The notes: generated by a model not told the origin, from the letters alone. Counted from the first letter of the stretch, positions 1-9,647 are shown. The stretch is 64,000 bases of DNA from Ferrovibrio sp. MS7 (GCF_038404985.1 NZ_JBBKBA010000002.1:558001-622000); one strand, 5' to 3'. Numbers and translations: made by a program.

Positions 1-1601
1 TTGGTCTTGAGCAGCTTGCCGGTAGCGGTATGCGGCAGTTCGGTGACGAACACCACATCGTCCGGCAGCCACCACTTGGCGATCTTGTCGTCGAGGAATT
101 TGAGCAATTCCTCCTTGGTGACCTCCTGGCCAGGCTTCTTGATCACCAGCAGCAGCGGGCGTTCCTGCCACTTGGCATGGAACACGCCGATCACGGCAGC
201 TTCCTGCACCGCCGGATGGCCGACAGCGGCATTCTCAAGGTCGATCGAGGAGATCCACTCGCCACCGGACTTGATCACGTCCTTGGCGCGGTCGGTGATC
301 TGCATGTAACCATCGGCATCGAGCGTCGCCACGTCGCCGGTGGTGAAATAGCCGTCGGCGTCGATAACGTTGCCGCCCTCGCCCTTGAAATAGCCCTTGG
401 TGATCCACGGGCCGCGCACCTTCACATTGCCGAAGGCGACGCCGTCGCGCGGCAATTCGCGGCCTTCGTCGTCGGTGATCTTGATATCAACGCCATAGAC
501 CGTGCGGCCCTGCTTGGCCTGCACATCCAGGCGCTTCTCCAGCGGCAGGTCGCCGTGCTTCTTCAGCAGGTTGCCGGTGGTGCCCAGCGGCGACATCTCG
601 GTCATGCCCCAGGCATGGATGACGAAGCAGTTGAACTGCTTGGCGAAGCGCTCGATCATTGCGCGCGGCGCCGCCGAGCCGCCGATGACGCAACGCTCCA
701 GCTTGATATCGGCCTTGGTGTCGAGCGACGGATTGGCATCGATATACTGGAAGAAGGCGAGCCACACGGTGGGTACGCCGAGCGAGAAATTGCACTTCTC
801 GTCGCGCAGCAGTTCATACACGCTCTTGCCGTCGAGCGCCGGGCCGGGGAAGACCAGCTTGGCGCCACTCATGCAGGCGCCGTAGGGCACGCCCCAGGCA
901 TTGGCATGGAACAGCGGCACGATCACCAGGGCCGAGTCAGCCGAGCCGAGATTGAGGCCGTCGCGCTGGCAGACGGCGTAGCTGTGCAGCACGGTGGAGC
1001 GGTGCGAATACAGCACGCCCTTAGGATTACCGGTGGTGCCGGAGGTGTAGCAAAGCGAGGAAGCCGTACGCTCGTCGAATTCCGGCCAGTCATAGTCGCT
1101 GCTCTCGGCGCCGATCAGGTCCTCGTAGCAATGCAGGTTGGGGATCTTGCTGTCCTTGGGCATATGCGCCGCATCGGTCATCAGCACAAAGCCCTTCACG
1201 GTCTTGAGCTGCGGCACCAGCTTTTCTACCAGCGGCAGGAAGGTCAGGTCGAAGAACAGGTAGCTGTCCTCGGCGTGATTGACGATGTAGTCGATCTGCT
1301 CCGGGAACAGGCGCGGGTTGACGGTATGCAGCACGGCGCCCATGCCGGACACGCCGTAATAGAGTTCAAAATGGCGGTAGGTGTTCCAGGCCAGGGTGCC
1401 GATGCGGTCGCCGAGCTTGACGCCCAGCCGGGTCAGCGCATTGGCGAGCTGCTTCGAGCGGTCGCGCAGGTCGCGGTAAGTACAACGGTGGATCGGCCCT
1501 TCGACCGACCGGGTCACGATCTCGGTGCGGCCATGGTACAGCGCCGCGAACTCGATCAGCGACGAAATCAGCAGCGGACGATCCTGCGTCAAACCAAGCA
1601 T
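1..1601 (-). CDS. Fatty acyl-CoA synthetase (AMP-binding), C-terminus cut by window edge
   Basis: This ANL-superfamily enzyme activates a fatty acid through an acyl-adenylate to acyl-CoA. The reverse-strand reading frame starts [10 protein letters not shown] at 1601 behind a strong GGAGGAAG ribosome binding site and runs 533 complete codons to the window edge without a stop. The adenylate-binding P-loop [11 protein letters not shown], the AWGMTE adenine-binding motif, the GYFxTGD motif and the C-terminal [11 protein letters not shown] hinge segment are all present. The last visible residues are HTATGKLLK, which holds the catalytic lysine motif, so only a handful of residues should be missing. 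It resembles AlkK-type medium/long-chain ligases. The substrate chain length cannot be read from sequence. It is transcribed away from the porin gene. Confidence 0.93.
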   Translation of the reverse strand, partial: MLGLTQDRPLLISSLIEFAALYHGRTEIVTRSVEGPIHRCTYRDLRDRSKQLANALTRLGVKLGDRIGTLAWNTYRHFELYYGVSGMGAVLHTVNPRLFPEQIDYIVNHAEDSYLFFDLTFLPLVEKLVPQLKTVKGFVLMTDAAHMPKDSKIPNLHCYEDLIGAESSDYDWPEFDERTASSLCYTSGTTGNPKGVLYSHRSTVLHSYAVCQRDGLNLGSADSALVIVPLFHANAWGVPYGACMSGAKLVFPGPALDGKSVYELLRDEKCNFSLGVPTVWLAFFQYIDANPSLDTKADIKLERCVIGGSAAPRAMIERFAKQFNCFVIHAWGMTEMSPLGTTGNLLKKHGDLPLEKRLDVQAKQGRTVYGVDIKITDDEGRELPRDGVAFGNVKVRGPWITKGYFKGEGGNVIDADGYFTTGDVATLDADGYMQITDRAKDVIKSGGEWISSIDLENAAVGHPAVQEAAVIGVFHAKWQERPLLLVIKKPGQEVTKEELLKFLDDKIAKWWLPDDVVFVTELPHTATGKLLKT

Positions 1602-2058
1602 GCGCTTCCTCCCAAGGAACCAAATATTTGCAGTGCGCCGATATTATGGAGCAGGCATTTGCGTCGCAATGGTTGCACCCCTGGCTGCCCCCGCGGCAAG
1701 CGAGCTTCATCACACTTTTTCGGCGACATAATCCCGTTACGGGGCAGCGGAATGGCCTCGCCCCAGGGTTCGGTCGGTCAGATTCGGCCAAACCCAAGGG
1801 TGAGACAGGGAATCGATCCGATAGCCCTTGCATACATTCACCCCCAAAATCAGGCGTTTGGTGCATTTTTCGGCAGGGTCAAAAACTGCAACCAGAGGGT
1901 TTTTGCCCATAAATTAGACAACTTGACCAGTTCTTTACACCAGCGTGACTTTCGCGCCACAGGTTTGCGGCCTGATGTCTGGAGCAACGTGCAAGTGTTT
2001 GTTCGCCGACGGAGAATTTGCTTAATTCGCTGCGGGAAAAGTTTCTGGAGGTCTCCTT
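1602..2058. other. Intergenic region between divergent ligase and porin genes
   Basis: 457 bases with no credible gene. It must hold the promoters for the leftward acyl-CoA synthetase and the rightward porin. The last part (about 1990-2055) is relatively AT-rich and ends in a good GGAGG Shine-Dalgarno before the porin ATG. No clear -35/-10 pair or palindrome stood out. Confidence 0.6.
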
Positions 2059-2847
2059 ATGAAGACGAAGATTTTTGGCGCGCTGCTGGCCGCCGTGCTG
2101 TTTGCCGGTCCGGCCGTCGCGCAGGACAAGCCGGCTGACAAGTTGAACTTCACCGCCACCCTCGGCGGCGTGTCTGACTACCGCTTCCGCGGCCTGAGCC
2201 AGACCGACAATGAACCGGCGATCCAGGGCAGCATCGAAGCCGCCGTCACGATCTCCGACTACGTCACCGGCTACATCAATGCCTGGGGCAGCAACGTCAA
2301 GTTCGTGCCGCTGGTGCCGACCGACCAGGAAGCCAACGCCGAACTCGACTACACCGTCGGTTTGCGCGGCACCATCGGCAGCTTCGGCTACGACCTGAAG
2401 TACATCCTGTACACCTATCCGGGCGCCACCCGCGCTCTGAACTACGACTACACCGAATACGCCGCGGCCGTGAACTATGACTTCGGCTTCGTGATCCCGA
2501 CCATCGGCATCAACTGGTCGACCGGCTTCTTCGGCAACACCGGCTCCGCCACTTACGTCTACGGCGGCGTGAAGGTTCCGATCCCCTTCACCGAGTTCAG
2601 CCCGCGCGTGGTTGCCAACGTTGGCCGTCAGAAGGTCAAGGACAACACCACCTTCGGCGTGCCGGACTACACCGATTGGAACGTTGGCCTGTTCGCCACC
2701 TTCTTCGGCGCTCTCGATGTGGGCGTGCAGTGGGTCGACACCAACATCAAGGATGCCCAGTGCTTCCCGCAGGCTGGTGGCCGCAATCTTGGCGACCTCT
2801 GCTCCGGCGCCCTGGTCGGTTCGGTCGGTTACACCCTGACCTTCTAA
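2059..2847 (+). CDS. TorF family putative porin (TIGR02001-type outer-membrane protein)
   Basis: A 262-residue outer-membrane beta-barrel protein. Residues 1-22 are a clean Sec signal peptide ending in AVAQ. The mature part begins with the family hallmark LGGVSDYRFRGLSQTDNEPA (about residues 33-54). It continues with alternating aromatic/glycine strands, ends in VGYTLTF, and carries the C-terminal phenylalanine recognised by the Bam machinery. The length is normal for the family, often annotated as a porin-like conserved hypothetical protein. The role in uptake is inferred, because no substrate is known from sequence. The start is set by GGAGG 8 bases upstream, and a strong terminator follows, so the gene is monocistronic. 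Confidence 0.9.
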   Translation: MKTKIFGALLAAVLFAGPAVAQDKPADKLNFTATLGGVSDYRFRGLSQTDNEPAIQGSIEAAVTISDYVTGYINAWGSNVKFVPLVPTDQEANAELDYTVGLRGTIGSFGYDLKYILYTYPGATRALNYDYTEYAAAVNYDFGFVIPTIGINWSTGFFGNTGSATYVYGGVKVPIPFTEFSPRVVANVGRQKVKDNTTFGVPDYTDWNVGLFATFFGALDVGVQWVDTNIKDAQCFPQAGGRNLGDLCSGALVGSVGYTLTF

Positions 2848-2875
2848 TTCAGCCTCACCGGGCTGTGTTTCAGAG

Positions 2876-2910
2876 CCGCCGCTGCCTCCGGGCAGCGGCG
2901 GTTTCTTTTT
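2876..2910 (+). terminator. Rho-independent terminator of the porin gene
   Basis: Perfect 11-bp GC stem (2876-2886 with 2891-2901), a TCCG tetraloop, then TTTCTTTTT. It lies 29 bases after the porin stop. Confidence 0.95.
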
Positions 2911-2931
2911 GGCTTCAGCCGAACCCTGCCT

Positions 2932-3567
2932 TCAGTTGAAGCGCCCGATGCCGCCGCTGCCATCGGGCAGCAAGGGTGCCAGCCGGCGCCAGCTCGCCGC
3001 ATCGATGCCGCCAAGCGCGTAGACTTCCAATCCCCGCCGCCGCGCCGCCCGCAGCAGCGCCGCGAAACGTAACGGCCCCAGGCCAGCCGCACCGGGATGG
3101 CTGGCCGTGGCGAATACCGGCGAGATGAACACCCCCTTCACCCCCGCTTGTGCCGCGCGGTTGATGGCTGTCATGCCATGCGCGGCTGCGGTCACTGCCG
3201 GCAGGCCGTCGCGCCGGGGGCTTAGTAATGCGTGTTCCGGCAGATGCAGGCCATCGGCGCCGAGCCGCCGCGCCAGCCTTGCATCGCCGGCCACCAGCAG
3301 TATCTGCCCCAGGCGGCGTGTCAGCCTTCGCAGCCGGCGCCCGATCGCCTCGGCATCCTTGAGGCCATAGGGGCGGAAAACCACACCGCTGCCCGGCGGC
3401 AGCGCGGCCAGCAGCTTGGCCGGATCCGGCAGTCGCTGCGGATCGCTGAACAGCCATAGGCGCGGCTTGCCGCCCAAGGCTTTTTGCCCGGGCCGGGCCT
3501 TTCGCCGAAGCCAGACCTTTCGCCCGAGACTGGGCCTTGTTAGCGTGCCGCTCCGTTTCCGCATCAT
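2932..3567 (-). CDS. Thiamine-phosphate synthase / TenI-like protein
   Basis: A 211-residue TIM-barrel protein of the ThiE/TenI family. ThiE joins HMP-pyrophosphate to thiazole phosphate to make thiamine monophosphate, and TenI is a related thiazole tautomerase. Visible family segments are GADGLHLPEHAL, the ISPVFATASHPG pyrophosphate-loop region and the terminal VYALGGID. The usual K/T of the GPVF loop is replaced by SH, so ThiE versus TenI activity is open. The N-terminus (about 35 residues) is basic and non-homologous-looking. The start chosen is the first of two consecutive ATG codons at 3567, because longer frames run into the divergent yggS start. No other thi gene and no TPP riboswitch were seen nearby. 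Confidence 0.78.
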   Translation of the reverse strand: MMRKRSGTLTRPSLGRKVWLRRKARPGQKALGGKPRLWLFSDPQRLPDPAKLLAALPPGSGVVFRPYGLKDAEAIGRRLRRLTRRLGQILLVAGDARLARRLGADGLHLPEHALLSPRRDGLPAVTAAAHGMTAINRAAQAGVKGVFISPVFATASHPGAAGLGPLRFAALLRAARRRGLEVYALGGIDAASWRRLAPLLPDGSGGIGRFN

Positions 3568-3578
3568 GTGATCATGCC

Positions 3579-4238
3579 ATGTCCGATTCAGCTTCGACCA
3601 TAGCCGGGGCAATCCATGCCATCCGCGCCACCCTGCCGGCCAGCACCACGCTGATCGCGGTGGCCAAGACCTTCCCGGCCAGCGCCGTGGAAGCCGCCTA
3701 TGCCGCCGGCCAGCGCCATTTCGGCGAGAACCGGGTGCAGGAGGCGATGGAGAAATACCCTGCCCTGCGCGCCAGCCATCCGGGCATGGTGCTGCACCTG
3801 ATCGGGCCGCTGCAGACCAACAAGGTGAAGCAGGCGGTGGCACATTTCGATGTGATCCACACCCTGGACCGGCCAAAGCTGGCCGAGGAACTGGCCAAGG
3901 AATTCGCCCGGCAGGAGCGCCGCCTGCCCTGCTTCATCCAGGTGAATACCGGCGAAGAGCCGCAGAAGGCCGGCGTGGCGCCGCTGGAAGCCGATGCCTT
4001 CATCCGCGATTGCCGCGACCGCCTTGGCCTGCCGGTTGTGGGCCTGATGTGCATTCCGCCAGCCGACGAAGAGCCGGCGCCGCATTTCGCCCTGCTGCGC
4101 AAGATCGCCGAGCGCAACGGCCTGGCCGATCTCAGCATGGGCATGAGCGGCGATTACGAAATCGCCGCGGCCTTTGGCGCCACCTATATACGGGTCGGCA
4201 GCGCCATTTTTGGCGGGCGGAATTATCCCGCCGCCTGA
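3579..4238 (+). CDS. YggS family pyridoxal-5'-phosphate homeostasis protein
   Basis: A 219-residue PLP-binding protein of the YggS/PROSC family, which buffers and delivers PLP and has no known catalysis. PLP lysine K30 lies in LIAVAKTFP. HFGENRVQEA, HLIGPLQTNK, FIQVNTGEEPQKAG, LMCIPP and DLSMGMSGDYEIAA are the other family blocks, and GSAIFGGR closes the fold. The start at MSDSAST fits the normal family length. A longer frame begins at 3537 but would overlap the divergent thiamine gene. There is no clear Shine-Dalgarno, and the start lies only 11 bases from the divergent start codon. Confidence 0.93.
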   Translation: MSDSASTIAGAIHAIRATLPASTTLIAVAKTFPASAVEAAYAAGQRHFGENRVQEAMEKYPALRASHPGMVLHLIGPLQTNKVKQAVAHFDVIHTLDRPKLAEELAKEFARQERRLPCFIQVNTGEEPQKAGVAPLEADAFIRDCRDRLGLPVVGLMCIPPADEEPAPHFALLRKIAERNGLADLSMGMSGDYEIAAAFGATYIRVGSAIFGGRNYPAA

Positions 4239-4245
4239 AGCCTGC

Positions 4246-4509
4246 TTACTTCTTCGTGCCGCCGGAGGCGAGCATCACCTTGTCGCCAGTGATGGTGAAG
4301 CTGACCTGGCCGTCCTTGGTCTTGTAGGTCCACTGCTCAATCGGCCCGAGCTTGGAAATCTCGGTCGGGCGGCCGATGGCCTTTTCCAGTTCGGCCTTGG
4401 TGCCGGCCTTCTCGGCCTTCTTAATCACCTGTTCGCTGCTATCGGGACCGCAGGCAACGACGGCGAGCGGCAACAGCAGGATCAGCAGCAGACGGGCAAG
4501 GCGGGCCAT
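4246..4509 (-). CDS. Small lipoprotein of unknown function
   Basis: An 87-residue protein with a textbook lipoprotein signal: MARLAR, a hydrophobic core, then the lipobox LAVVAC with Cys about residue 20. The mature part is about 67 residues. It has a charged helix (SEQVIKKAEKAGTKAELEKA) followed by a short beta-like part with IEQWTYKTKDGQVSFTI. This resembles the fold of small SmpA/OmlA- or DUF4124-like periplasmic domains, but no family is recognised with certainty. The ATG at 4509 has GGAG 10-13 bases upstream; the longer reading frame lacks these signals. It converges with yggS with only 7 bases between the stops. Confidence 0.8.
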   Translation of the reverse strand: MARLARLLLILLLPLAVVACGPDSSEQVIKKAEKAGTKAELEKAIGRPTEISKLGPIEQWTYKTKDGQVSFTITGDKVMLASGGTKK

Positions 4510-4624
4510 GGCGGCGACTCCGTTGGGTGGGCTGGCACCAATAAAGCGTGAAGCCACGGGCGGCGTCCAGCCTTCAAGAGGGCCGACGCAATTCAATCAT
4601 GACGGGCCGGCCATAAACGAACCG

Positions 4625-4655
4625 GGGCCCCGCTTCATTCCTGAAGGCGGGGCCC
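4625..4655. terminator. GC-rich inverted repeat, probable serA terminator
   Basis: Perfect 9-bp arms (4625-4633 with 4647-4655) continue, past one bulged base, into TTC/GAA, leaving a small loop. It sits just downstream of the leftward serA stop. Neither side has a strong T-run, so it may end transcription inefficiently or with Rho. Confidence 0.5.
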
Positions 4656-4682
4656 TGGCGGAAAGACTTAATACAGATCGGC

Positions 4683-6257
4683 TTAGAACTTGAGCGGGGT
4701 CACCTGACGCACGCCGGGGATTTCCTTCACCTTGGCCGCCACTGCGGCCGGGATCGGGCCATCCACTTCGACGAGGCAGATGGCTTCCTGGCCCTTGGCG
4801 GCACGGCCCAGATGGAAGGTGGCAATGTTGATGCCGGCATCGCCGAGCACTGTGCCAAGCCGGCCGATGAAGCCCGGCTTGTCCTCGTTGGTGACGTAGA
4901 GCATGTTCGGACCAAGCTCGGCATCGATGTCGATGCCCTTGATCTCCACCACGCGCGGGTTCTTGTTGGCGAACAGCGTGCCCGAGAGATGGCGCACCTT
5001 GTCGGCGTGGATGGTTACGCGCATCAAAGTGGCATAATCACCCTCGCGGTCATGCTTGACCTCGGAGACCTCGATATTGCGCTCCTTGGCCACCAGCGGC
5101 GCGTTGACCATGTTGACGCTGGAAAGCTGGCGGCGCAGCAGGCCTTCCAGCACGATGGCCGTCAGCGGCCGGGTATTCAGCGTCGCGACATGGCCTTCAT
5201 ACTCGATCACCACCTTGGTCAGGTTGGCTTCCGCCAACTGGCCGACAAAGCTGCCGAGCTGCTCGGCGAGCTTCATATAGGGGCGCAGCTTCGGCGCGTC
5301 TTCCGCCGAGACCGACGGCATGTTCAGCGCGTTGGTGACAGCACCACTCAACAGGTAGTCCGAGATCTGCTCGGCCACCTGCAGCGCCACGTTCTCCTGC
5401 GCTTCGTTGGTCGAGGCGCCGAGATGCGGCGTGGCGACGAAGCGCTCATGGCCGAACAGCACGTTTTCCTTGGCCGGTTCGGTGACGAACACGTCGAAGG
5501 CAGCGCCGGCCACCTGGCCGGAATCGAGCGCTTCCTTCAGCGCCGCTTCATCCACCAGGCCACCACGGGCGCAGTTGACGATACGCACGCCCTTCTTCGC
5601 CTTGGCCAGCGCCTTGGCGTCGAGGATGTTCTTGGTCTGCTCGGTGAGCGGGGTATGCAGCGTGATGAAATCAGCCCGCGCAAGCAATTCGTCCAGTTCC
5701 ACCTTCTCGATGCCGAGCGCCTGGGCGCGTTCCGGGGTGAGGAACGGATCGAAGCCGACCACCTTCATCTTCAGCCCTTGAGCACGATCTGCAACGATGG
5801 AGCCGATATTGCCGCAGCCGATCAGGCCCAGCGTCTTGCCGTAAAGCTCGACGCCCATGAAGCGGTTCTTCTCCCACTTGCCGGCCTGGGTGGAGCGGTC
5901 GGCCAGCGGAATTTCGCGGGCCAGCGCCATCATCATGGCAATGGCATGTTCGGCGGTGGTGATCGAGTTGCCGAACGGGGTGTTCATGACACAGACGCCG
6001 CGCGCGGTGGCAGCCGGGATGTCCACGTTGTCGACGCCGATGCCAGCGCGGCCGACCACCTTCAGATTGGTGGCGGCTTCCAGCACCTTGGCGGTGACCT
6101 TGGTGGCCGAGCGGATGGCGAGGCCATCATACTGGCCGATGATGGCGATCAGCTCATCCGGCTTCAGGCCGGTCTTGATATCGACCTCGACGCCGCGAGT
6201 CTTGAAAATGTCGACGGCGGCCGGGCTCAACTCGTCGGAAATGAGAACCTTCACCAT
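4683..6257 (-). CDS. serA: D-3-phosphoglycerate dehydrogenase
   Basis: A 524-residue enzyme catalysing the first step of phosphorylated serine synthesis, 3-phosphoglycerate to 3-phosphohydroxypyruvate with NAD. The order is an N-terminal substrate half (RSATKVTAKVL), a Rossmann domain with GLIGCGNIGS, the catalytic NCARGGLVDE arginine region, the HLGAST histidine, then the intervening ASB domain and a C-terminal ACT domain (NMLYVTNEDKPGFIGRLG). This is the long, type-1-like form typical of alphaproteobacteria. The ACT domain suggests allosteric control by L-serine. Start 6257 has GAGG 7 bases upstream. It lies 76 bases downstream of serC and is presumably co-transcribed with it. Confidence 0.97.
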   Translation of the reverse strand: MVKVLISDELSPAAVDIFKTRGVEVDIKTGLKPDELIAIIGQYDGLAIRSATKVTAKVLEAATNLKVVGRAGIGVDNVDIPAATARGVCVMNTPFGNSITTAEHAIAMMMALAREIPLADRSTQAGKWEKNRFMGVELYGKTLGLIGCGNIGSIVADRAQGLKMKVVGFDPFLTPERAQALGIEKVELDELLARADFITLHTPLTEQTKNILDAKALAKAKKGVRIVNCARGGLVDEAALKEALDSGQVAGAAFDVFVTEPAKENVLFGHERFVATPHLGASTNEAQENVALQVAEQISDYLLSGAVTNALNMPSVSAEDAPKLRPYMKLAEQLGSFVGQLAEANLTKVVIEYEGHVATLNTRPLTAIVLEGLLRRQLSSVNMVNAPLVAKERNIEVSEVKHDREGDYATLMRVTIHADKVRHLSGTLFANKNPRVVEIKGIDIDAELGPNMLYVTNEDKPGFIGRLGTVLGDAGINIATFHLGRAAKGQEAICLVEVDGPIPAAVAAKVKEIPGVRQVTPLKF

Positions 6258-6295
6258 GGGTGTTCCTCACAGGAGATAGGAAAATGGGGAGAGCG

Positions 6296-6320
6296 GCAGG
6301 CACGGCGGCGCCGTGCCTGC
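6296..6320 (-). terminator. Hairpin between serC and serA
   Basis: Perfect 11-bp stem (6296-6306 with 6310-6320) and a 3-base loop in the serC-serA spacer. Read leftward it is followed by CGCTCTCCCCATTTTCC, a weak T-tract. It may therefore be a partial terminator setting the serC:serA ratio, or an mRNA processing/stability element. Confidence 0.5.
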
Positions 6321-6333
6321 GGAACGTGAGCGC

Positions 6334-7509
6334 TTAGGCGGCGGCAGCCGGCTTGAAGCTGGCCTTCACCTGGGCGAAGGCCCAGTCGAGCCAGGGCAGC
6401 AGGGCCGCGGTATCCTTGGGCTCGACGGTGGCGCCGCCCCAGATGCGCAGGCCCGGAGGGGCATCGCGATAGGCACCGATATCCAGCGCCACGCCTTCCT
6501 TCTCCAGCACCGAGGCGACCTGCTTGGCCGCCGCATCCTGATCCTTCGGACCCAGCGCGGTGAACCAGGGATCGACGATCTTGAGGCAGATCGAGGTATT
6601 GGAGCGGATCGCCTTGTCAGCGCAGAGGAAACCGGCCCAGTCGGACTTGGCCACCCAGGCCTCGATGGCGGCGAGGTTGGCTTCCGAGCGCGCCTTCATG
6701 CCGGCGAGGCCGCCGATCGACTGGCCCCATTTCAGCGCATCGATGATATCCTCGACGCAGAGCATGGAGGGCGTGTTGATGGTCTCGCCCTTGAAGATGC
6801 CGTCGATCAGCTTGCCGTCCTTGGCCATGCGGAAGATTTTCGGCAGCGGCCAGGCGGGCGTGTAGGTTTCGAGACGCTGCACGGCGCGCGGGCTGAGCAC
6901 GATCATGCCATGCGCGGCCTCGCCACCGGTCGCCTTCTGCCACGACCAGGTGGTGACATCCAGCTTGTCCCAGGGCAGGTCCATGGCGAATACGGCGGAG
7001 GTGGCGTCGCAGATGCTCAAGCCTTCGCGGTCGGCCTTGATCCAGTCGCCATTCGGCACGCGCACGCCCGAGGTGGTGCCGTTCCAGGTGAACACCACGT
7101 CGCGGCTCCAGTCGACCTTGGCAAGATCGACGATCTCGCCATAGCCGGCCTTCAGGCTACGCACGTCGGTGAGCTTGAGTTCCTTGGTGATGTCGGAAGC
7201 CCAGCCGGAGCCGAAGCTCTCCCAGCCGAGCACGTCGACGCCGCGCGCACCGAGCAATGACCACAGCGCCATCTCGACGGCGCCGGTATCGGACGCGGGC
7301 ACGATGCCGATCTTGTAATCCGCCGGGATGCCGAGGATCTGGCGGTGCAGCTCGATGGCTTCGACCAAGCGCGCCTTGCCCTCTTTGGAGCGATGCGAGC
7401 GGCCGAGCAGGGCGTTTTTGAGGATTTCGGGGGTCCAGCCGGGGCGCTTGGCGCAGGGGCCGGAGGAGAAATGCGCGACAGCGGGACGCGCGGTAGGCTT
7501 ACCAGTCAT
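6334..7509 (-). CDS. serC: Phosphoserine aminotransferase
   Basis: A 391-residue PLP enzyme converting 3-phosphohydroxypyruvate and glutamate to phosphoserine and 2-oxoglutarate (also used in PLP biosynthesis). The N-terminal [12 protein letters not shown] and GRSHRS blocks are typical of the alphaproteobacterial/archaeal-type Ser[17 protein letters not shown] holds the Schiff-base lysine. The ATG at 7509 is preceded by GGAAGGA; the longer frame has no support. It is first gene of a serC-serA operon. The Shine-Dalgarno lies in a small hairpin, described separately. Confidence 0.96.
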   Translation of the reverse strand: MTGKPTARPAVAHFSSGPCAKRPGWTPEILKNALLGRSHRSKEGKARLVEAIELHRQILGIPADYKIGIVPASDTGAVEMALWSLLGARGVDVLGWESFGSGWASDITKELKLTDVRSLKAGYGEIVDLAKVDWSRDVVFTWNGTTSGVRVPNGDWIKADREGLSICDATSAVFAMDLPWDKLDVTTWSWQKATGGEAAHGMIVLSPRAVQRLETYTPAWPLPKIFRMAKDGKLIDGIFKGETINTPSMLCVEDIIDALKWGQSIGGLAGMKARSEANLAAIEAWVAKSDWAGFLCADKAIRSNTSICLKIVDPWFTALGPKDQDAAAKQVASVLEKEGVALDIGAYRDAPPGLRIWGGATVEPKDTAALLPWLDWAFAQVKASFKPAAAA

Positions 7510-7917
7510 GTCTCTATCCTTCCAGATAGTAGCACTCCGTTGGGGGAGTGTGGCCCGCAGCCCTTCTACTCCGTCAGCCGGGTCCGCCGCAATGGGGGAA
7601 GCATGACAATTCGCCGCAGGGCTTGCCGGGTCAGCCAGGGAAAGTCCACTCTCCCTGTGGTTGCTGTTTACGCTAGGGCATGAACCCGACAACACAGGGC
7701 AAAGCTCTAGGGTTTTTTCCTGAAAACCAACAATCCCAGCGACACCGAGTGCATTAGCATTGGGTTATATTTCCGGATAAGTGCATGATCTTTGCAATAT
7801 TTTTTTGAATGATTCATGTGGATATTTTTGCTAAAGGCCAATCCAACCCTTTAAGTACGTCGTATCAAGATCATTCATAAACCAGCGCTCCCCAGCGCCC
7901 TGCCCTAAAGGTAATCC
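7510..7917. other. Intergenic region between divergent serC and chemoreceptor genes
   Basis: 408 bases without a gene. The right part (about 7690-7880) is AT-rich with runs such as GGGTTTTTTCC and CAATATTTTTTTG, and probably holds the chemoreceptor promoter. The left part is the serC leader. No promoter pair could be assigned with confidence. Confidence 0.5.
7514..7550 (-). promoter_or_regulatory. Two hairpins in the serC leader, the second holding the Shine-Dalgarno
   Basis: Read leftward, the 40 bases before the serC ATG form two consecutive hairpins. The first has a CACTCC/GGAGTG stem (7545-7550 with 7533-7538). The second has a CTATC/GATAG stem (7525-7529 with 7514-7518), whose loop and 3' arm contain the GGAAGGA ribosome binding site. 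A serC leader RNA motif is known in alphaproteobacteria; whether this matches its covariance model could not be tested. Confidence 0.45.
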
Positions 7918-9639
7918 GTGTCCATATTCAACTTTTCCGAGCGCCGAGACGATACGGCGAAGATCGCCGCCGTGAACCGGTCCTTCGCCGTAATCGAATT
8001 CTCCCTCGACGGCATGATCCTCTCGGCCAACGAAAACTTTCTCACCGCCATGGGCTATACGCTTGAGGAAGTGCAGGGCAAGCATCACTCGATCTTCGTC
8101 GAGACGAGCTATCGCAACAGCGCCGACTACAAGGCCTTCTGGGCCAAGCTGGGCCGCGGCGAATACGATGCTGCTCAGTATATGCGCGTCGCCAAAGGCG
8201 GCCGTGCAGTCTGGATCCAGGCCAGCTACAATCCGATCCTGGATGCCAGGGGCCGGGTCTACAAGGTGGTGAAATTCGCCAACGACATCACGGCACAGAA
8301 GCAGCGCGATGCGGAATTCGAGGGCCAACTCGCCGCGATCCACAAGTCGCAGGCGGTGATCGAGTTCACGCTCGACGGCACGATCTTGAAGGCCAACAGC
8401 AATTTCCTGGCCACGCTGGGCTATACGCTGGAAGAAGTGAAGGGCCAGCATCACGCGATGTTTGTCGAGCCGGGGTATCGCGATAGCGCCGAGTATAAAG
8501 CCTTTTGGGCCAAGCTGGGCCGCGGCGAATACGATGCCGCCCAGTATAAGCGCATCGCCAAGGATGGCCGCGAGGTGTGGATCCAGGCCAGCTACAATCC
8601 GATCATGGATGCCAGCGGACGGCCCTACAAGGTGGTGAAATACGCCACCGACATCACCGCCCAGATCAAGGCGGCGCAGATGACCGAACAGGCGGTGCGG
8701 CAGGTCGGCCGTGCGGTGGACGCGGCCAAGGCACATGATCTGACGCAGCGTATCCCGTTGGATGGCAAGAGCGGCGAAATCCGCACGTTATGCAGCGGCG
8801 TGAATGATCTGATGGACACCATGGCCGGGATCATCGGCAATATCCGCGAGGCTTCCGCCGCCATTGCCGCCGCATCGGCTGAGATTTCCGCTGGCAGCCA
8901 GGACCTGGCGCAGCGCACCGAAAGCCAGGCCGCCTCGCTGGAGGAAACCGCCGCCTCGATGCACGAAATCACCACCACGGTGCGGCAGAACGCGCAGAAT
9001 GCCCAGGCCGCCAACCGGATGGCCAGCGCAGCGCGCGACACCGCCGACAAGGGCGGCAGCATCGTTGCCGAAGCCGTGCAGGCGATGGGCCGCATCGAGA
9101 GCAGCGCAGACAAGATCGCCGAGATCATGGGCGTGATCGACGAGATCGCCTTCCAGACCAACCTGCTGGCACTGAATGCTTCCGTCGAAGCCGCCCGTGC
9201 CGGCGAAGCCGGCAAGGGCTTCTCCGTGGTGGCGCAGGAAGTGCGCAGCCTGGCGCAACGCTCCGCCGGCGCCTCGAAGGAAATCAAGACGCTGATCAGC
9301 CAGTCCAATGCTCAAGTGAAGGCCGGCTCGGATCTGGTGAACAGTGCCGGCGTCGCACTCAATGAGATTGTCGGCGAGATCAAGAAAGTGTCCGATATCG
9401 TCGCCGAAATCACGGCAGCCTCGGCAGAACAATCAAACGGCCTGGAGCAGATCAATACTGCCATCGGCAGCATGGATGAAACCACCCAGCGCAATGGCGC
9501 CCTGGTGGAGGAAACTTCGGCGGCCTCACAAGCCCTGTCCACCCAGGCCAGCGACCTCGCAGCCCTGGTACAGCGCTACCGCACCGAGGAAGGCCTTGCC
9601 ATCGACCGGCGCAACATTGTGCTGCGTAACGCCGCCTGA
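7918..9639 (+). CDS. Soluble methyl-accepting chemotaxis protein with two tandem PAS domains
   Basis: A 573-residue cytoplasmic chemoreceptor with no membrane segment. It has PAS1 (about 17-128) and PAS2 (about 139-250), each ending in a PAC-like WIQASYNPI...YKVVK segment and DITAQ. A short HAMP-like linker (256-305) follows, then the MCP signalling helices, with the tip [22 protein letters not shown] near residues 409-430. The two PAS copies are close duplicates at an offset of 122 residues; [10 protein letters not shown] recurs exactly. Such PAS-MCPs usually sense redox state or oxygen through heme or flavin, but the cofactor is unknown here. A GTG start at 7918 follows AAAGGT. No CheR-binding pentapeptide ends the protein. 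Confidence 0.94.
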   Translation: MSIFNFSERRDDTAKIAAVNRSFAVIEFSLDGMILSANENFLTAMGYTLEEVQGKHHSIFVETSYRNSADYKAFWAKLGRGEYDAAQYMRVAKGGRAVWIQASYNPILDARGRVYKVVKFANDITAQKQRDAEFEGQLAAIHKSQAVIEFTLDGTILKANSNFLATLGYTLEEVKGQHHAMFVEPGYRDSAEYKAFWAKLGRGEYDAAQYKRIAKDGREVWIQASYNPIMDASGRPYKVVKYATDITAQIKAAQMTEQAVRQVGRAVDAAKAHDLTQRIPLDGKSGEIRTLCSGVNDLMDTMAGIIGNIREASAAIAAASAEISAGSQDLAQRTESQAASLEETAASMHEITTTVRQNAQNAQAANRMASAARDTADKGGSIVAEAVQAMGRIESSADKIAEIMGVIDEIAFQTNLLALNASVEAARAGEAGKGFSVVAQEVRSLAQRSAGASKEIKTLISQSNAQVKAGSDLVNSAGVALNEIVGEIKKVSDIVAEITAASAEQSNGLEQINTAIGSMDETTQRNGALVEETSAASQALSTQASDLAALVQRYRTEEGLAIDRRNIVLRNAA

Positions 9640-9647
9640 TCCGGCTC

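Noticed and set aside
30-2138. Long rightward reading frame of 702 codons across the ligase region
   Set aside because: It is antisense to the acyl-CoA synthetase, which has all ANL motifs in frame on the other strand, and it runs into the porin gene with no domain of its own.
2932-3567. TPP riboswitch upstream of the thiamine gene
   Set aside because: Only 11 bases separate the divergent start codons, so there is no leader room and no CTGAGA-type element.
4812-6329. 505-codon rightward frame over serA
   Set aside because: A GC-rich shadow of serA on the opposite strand with no domain.
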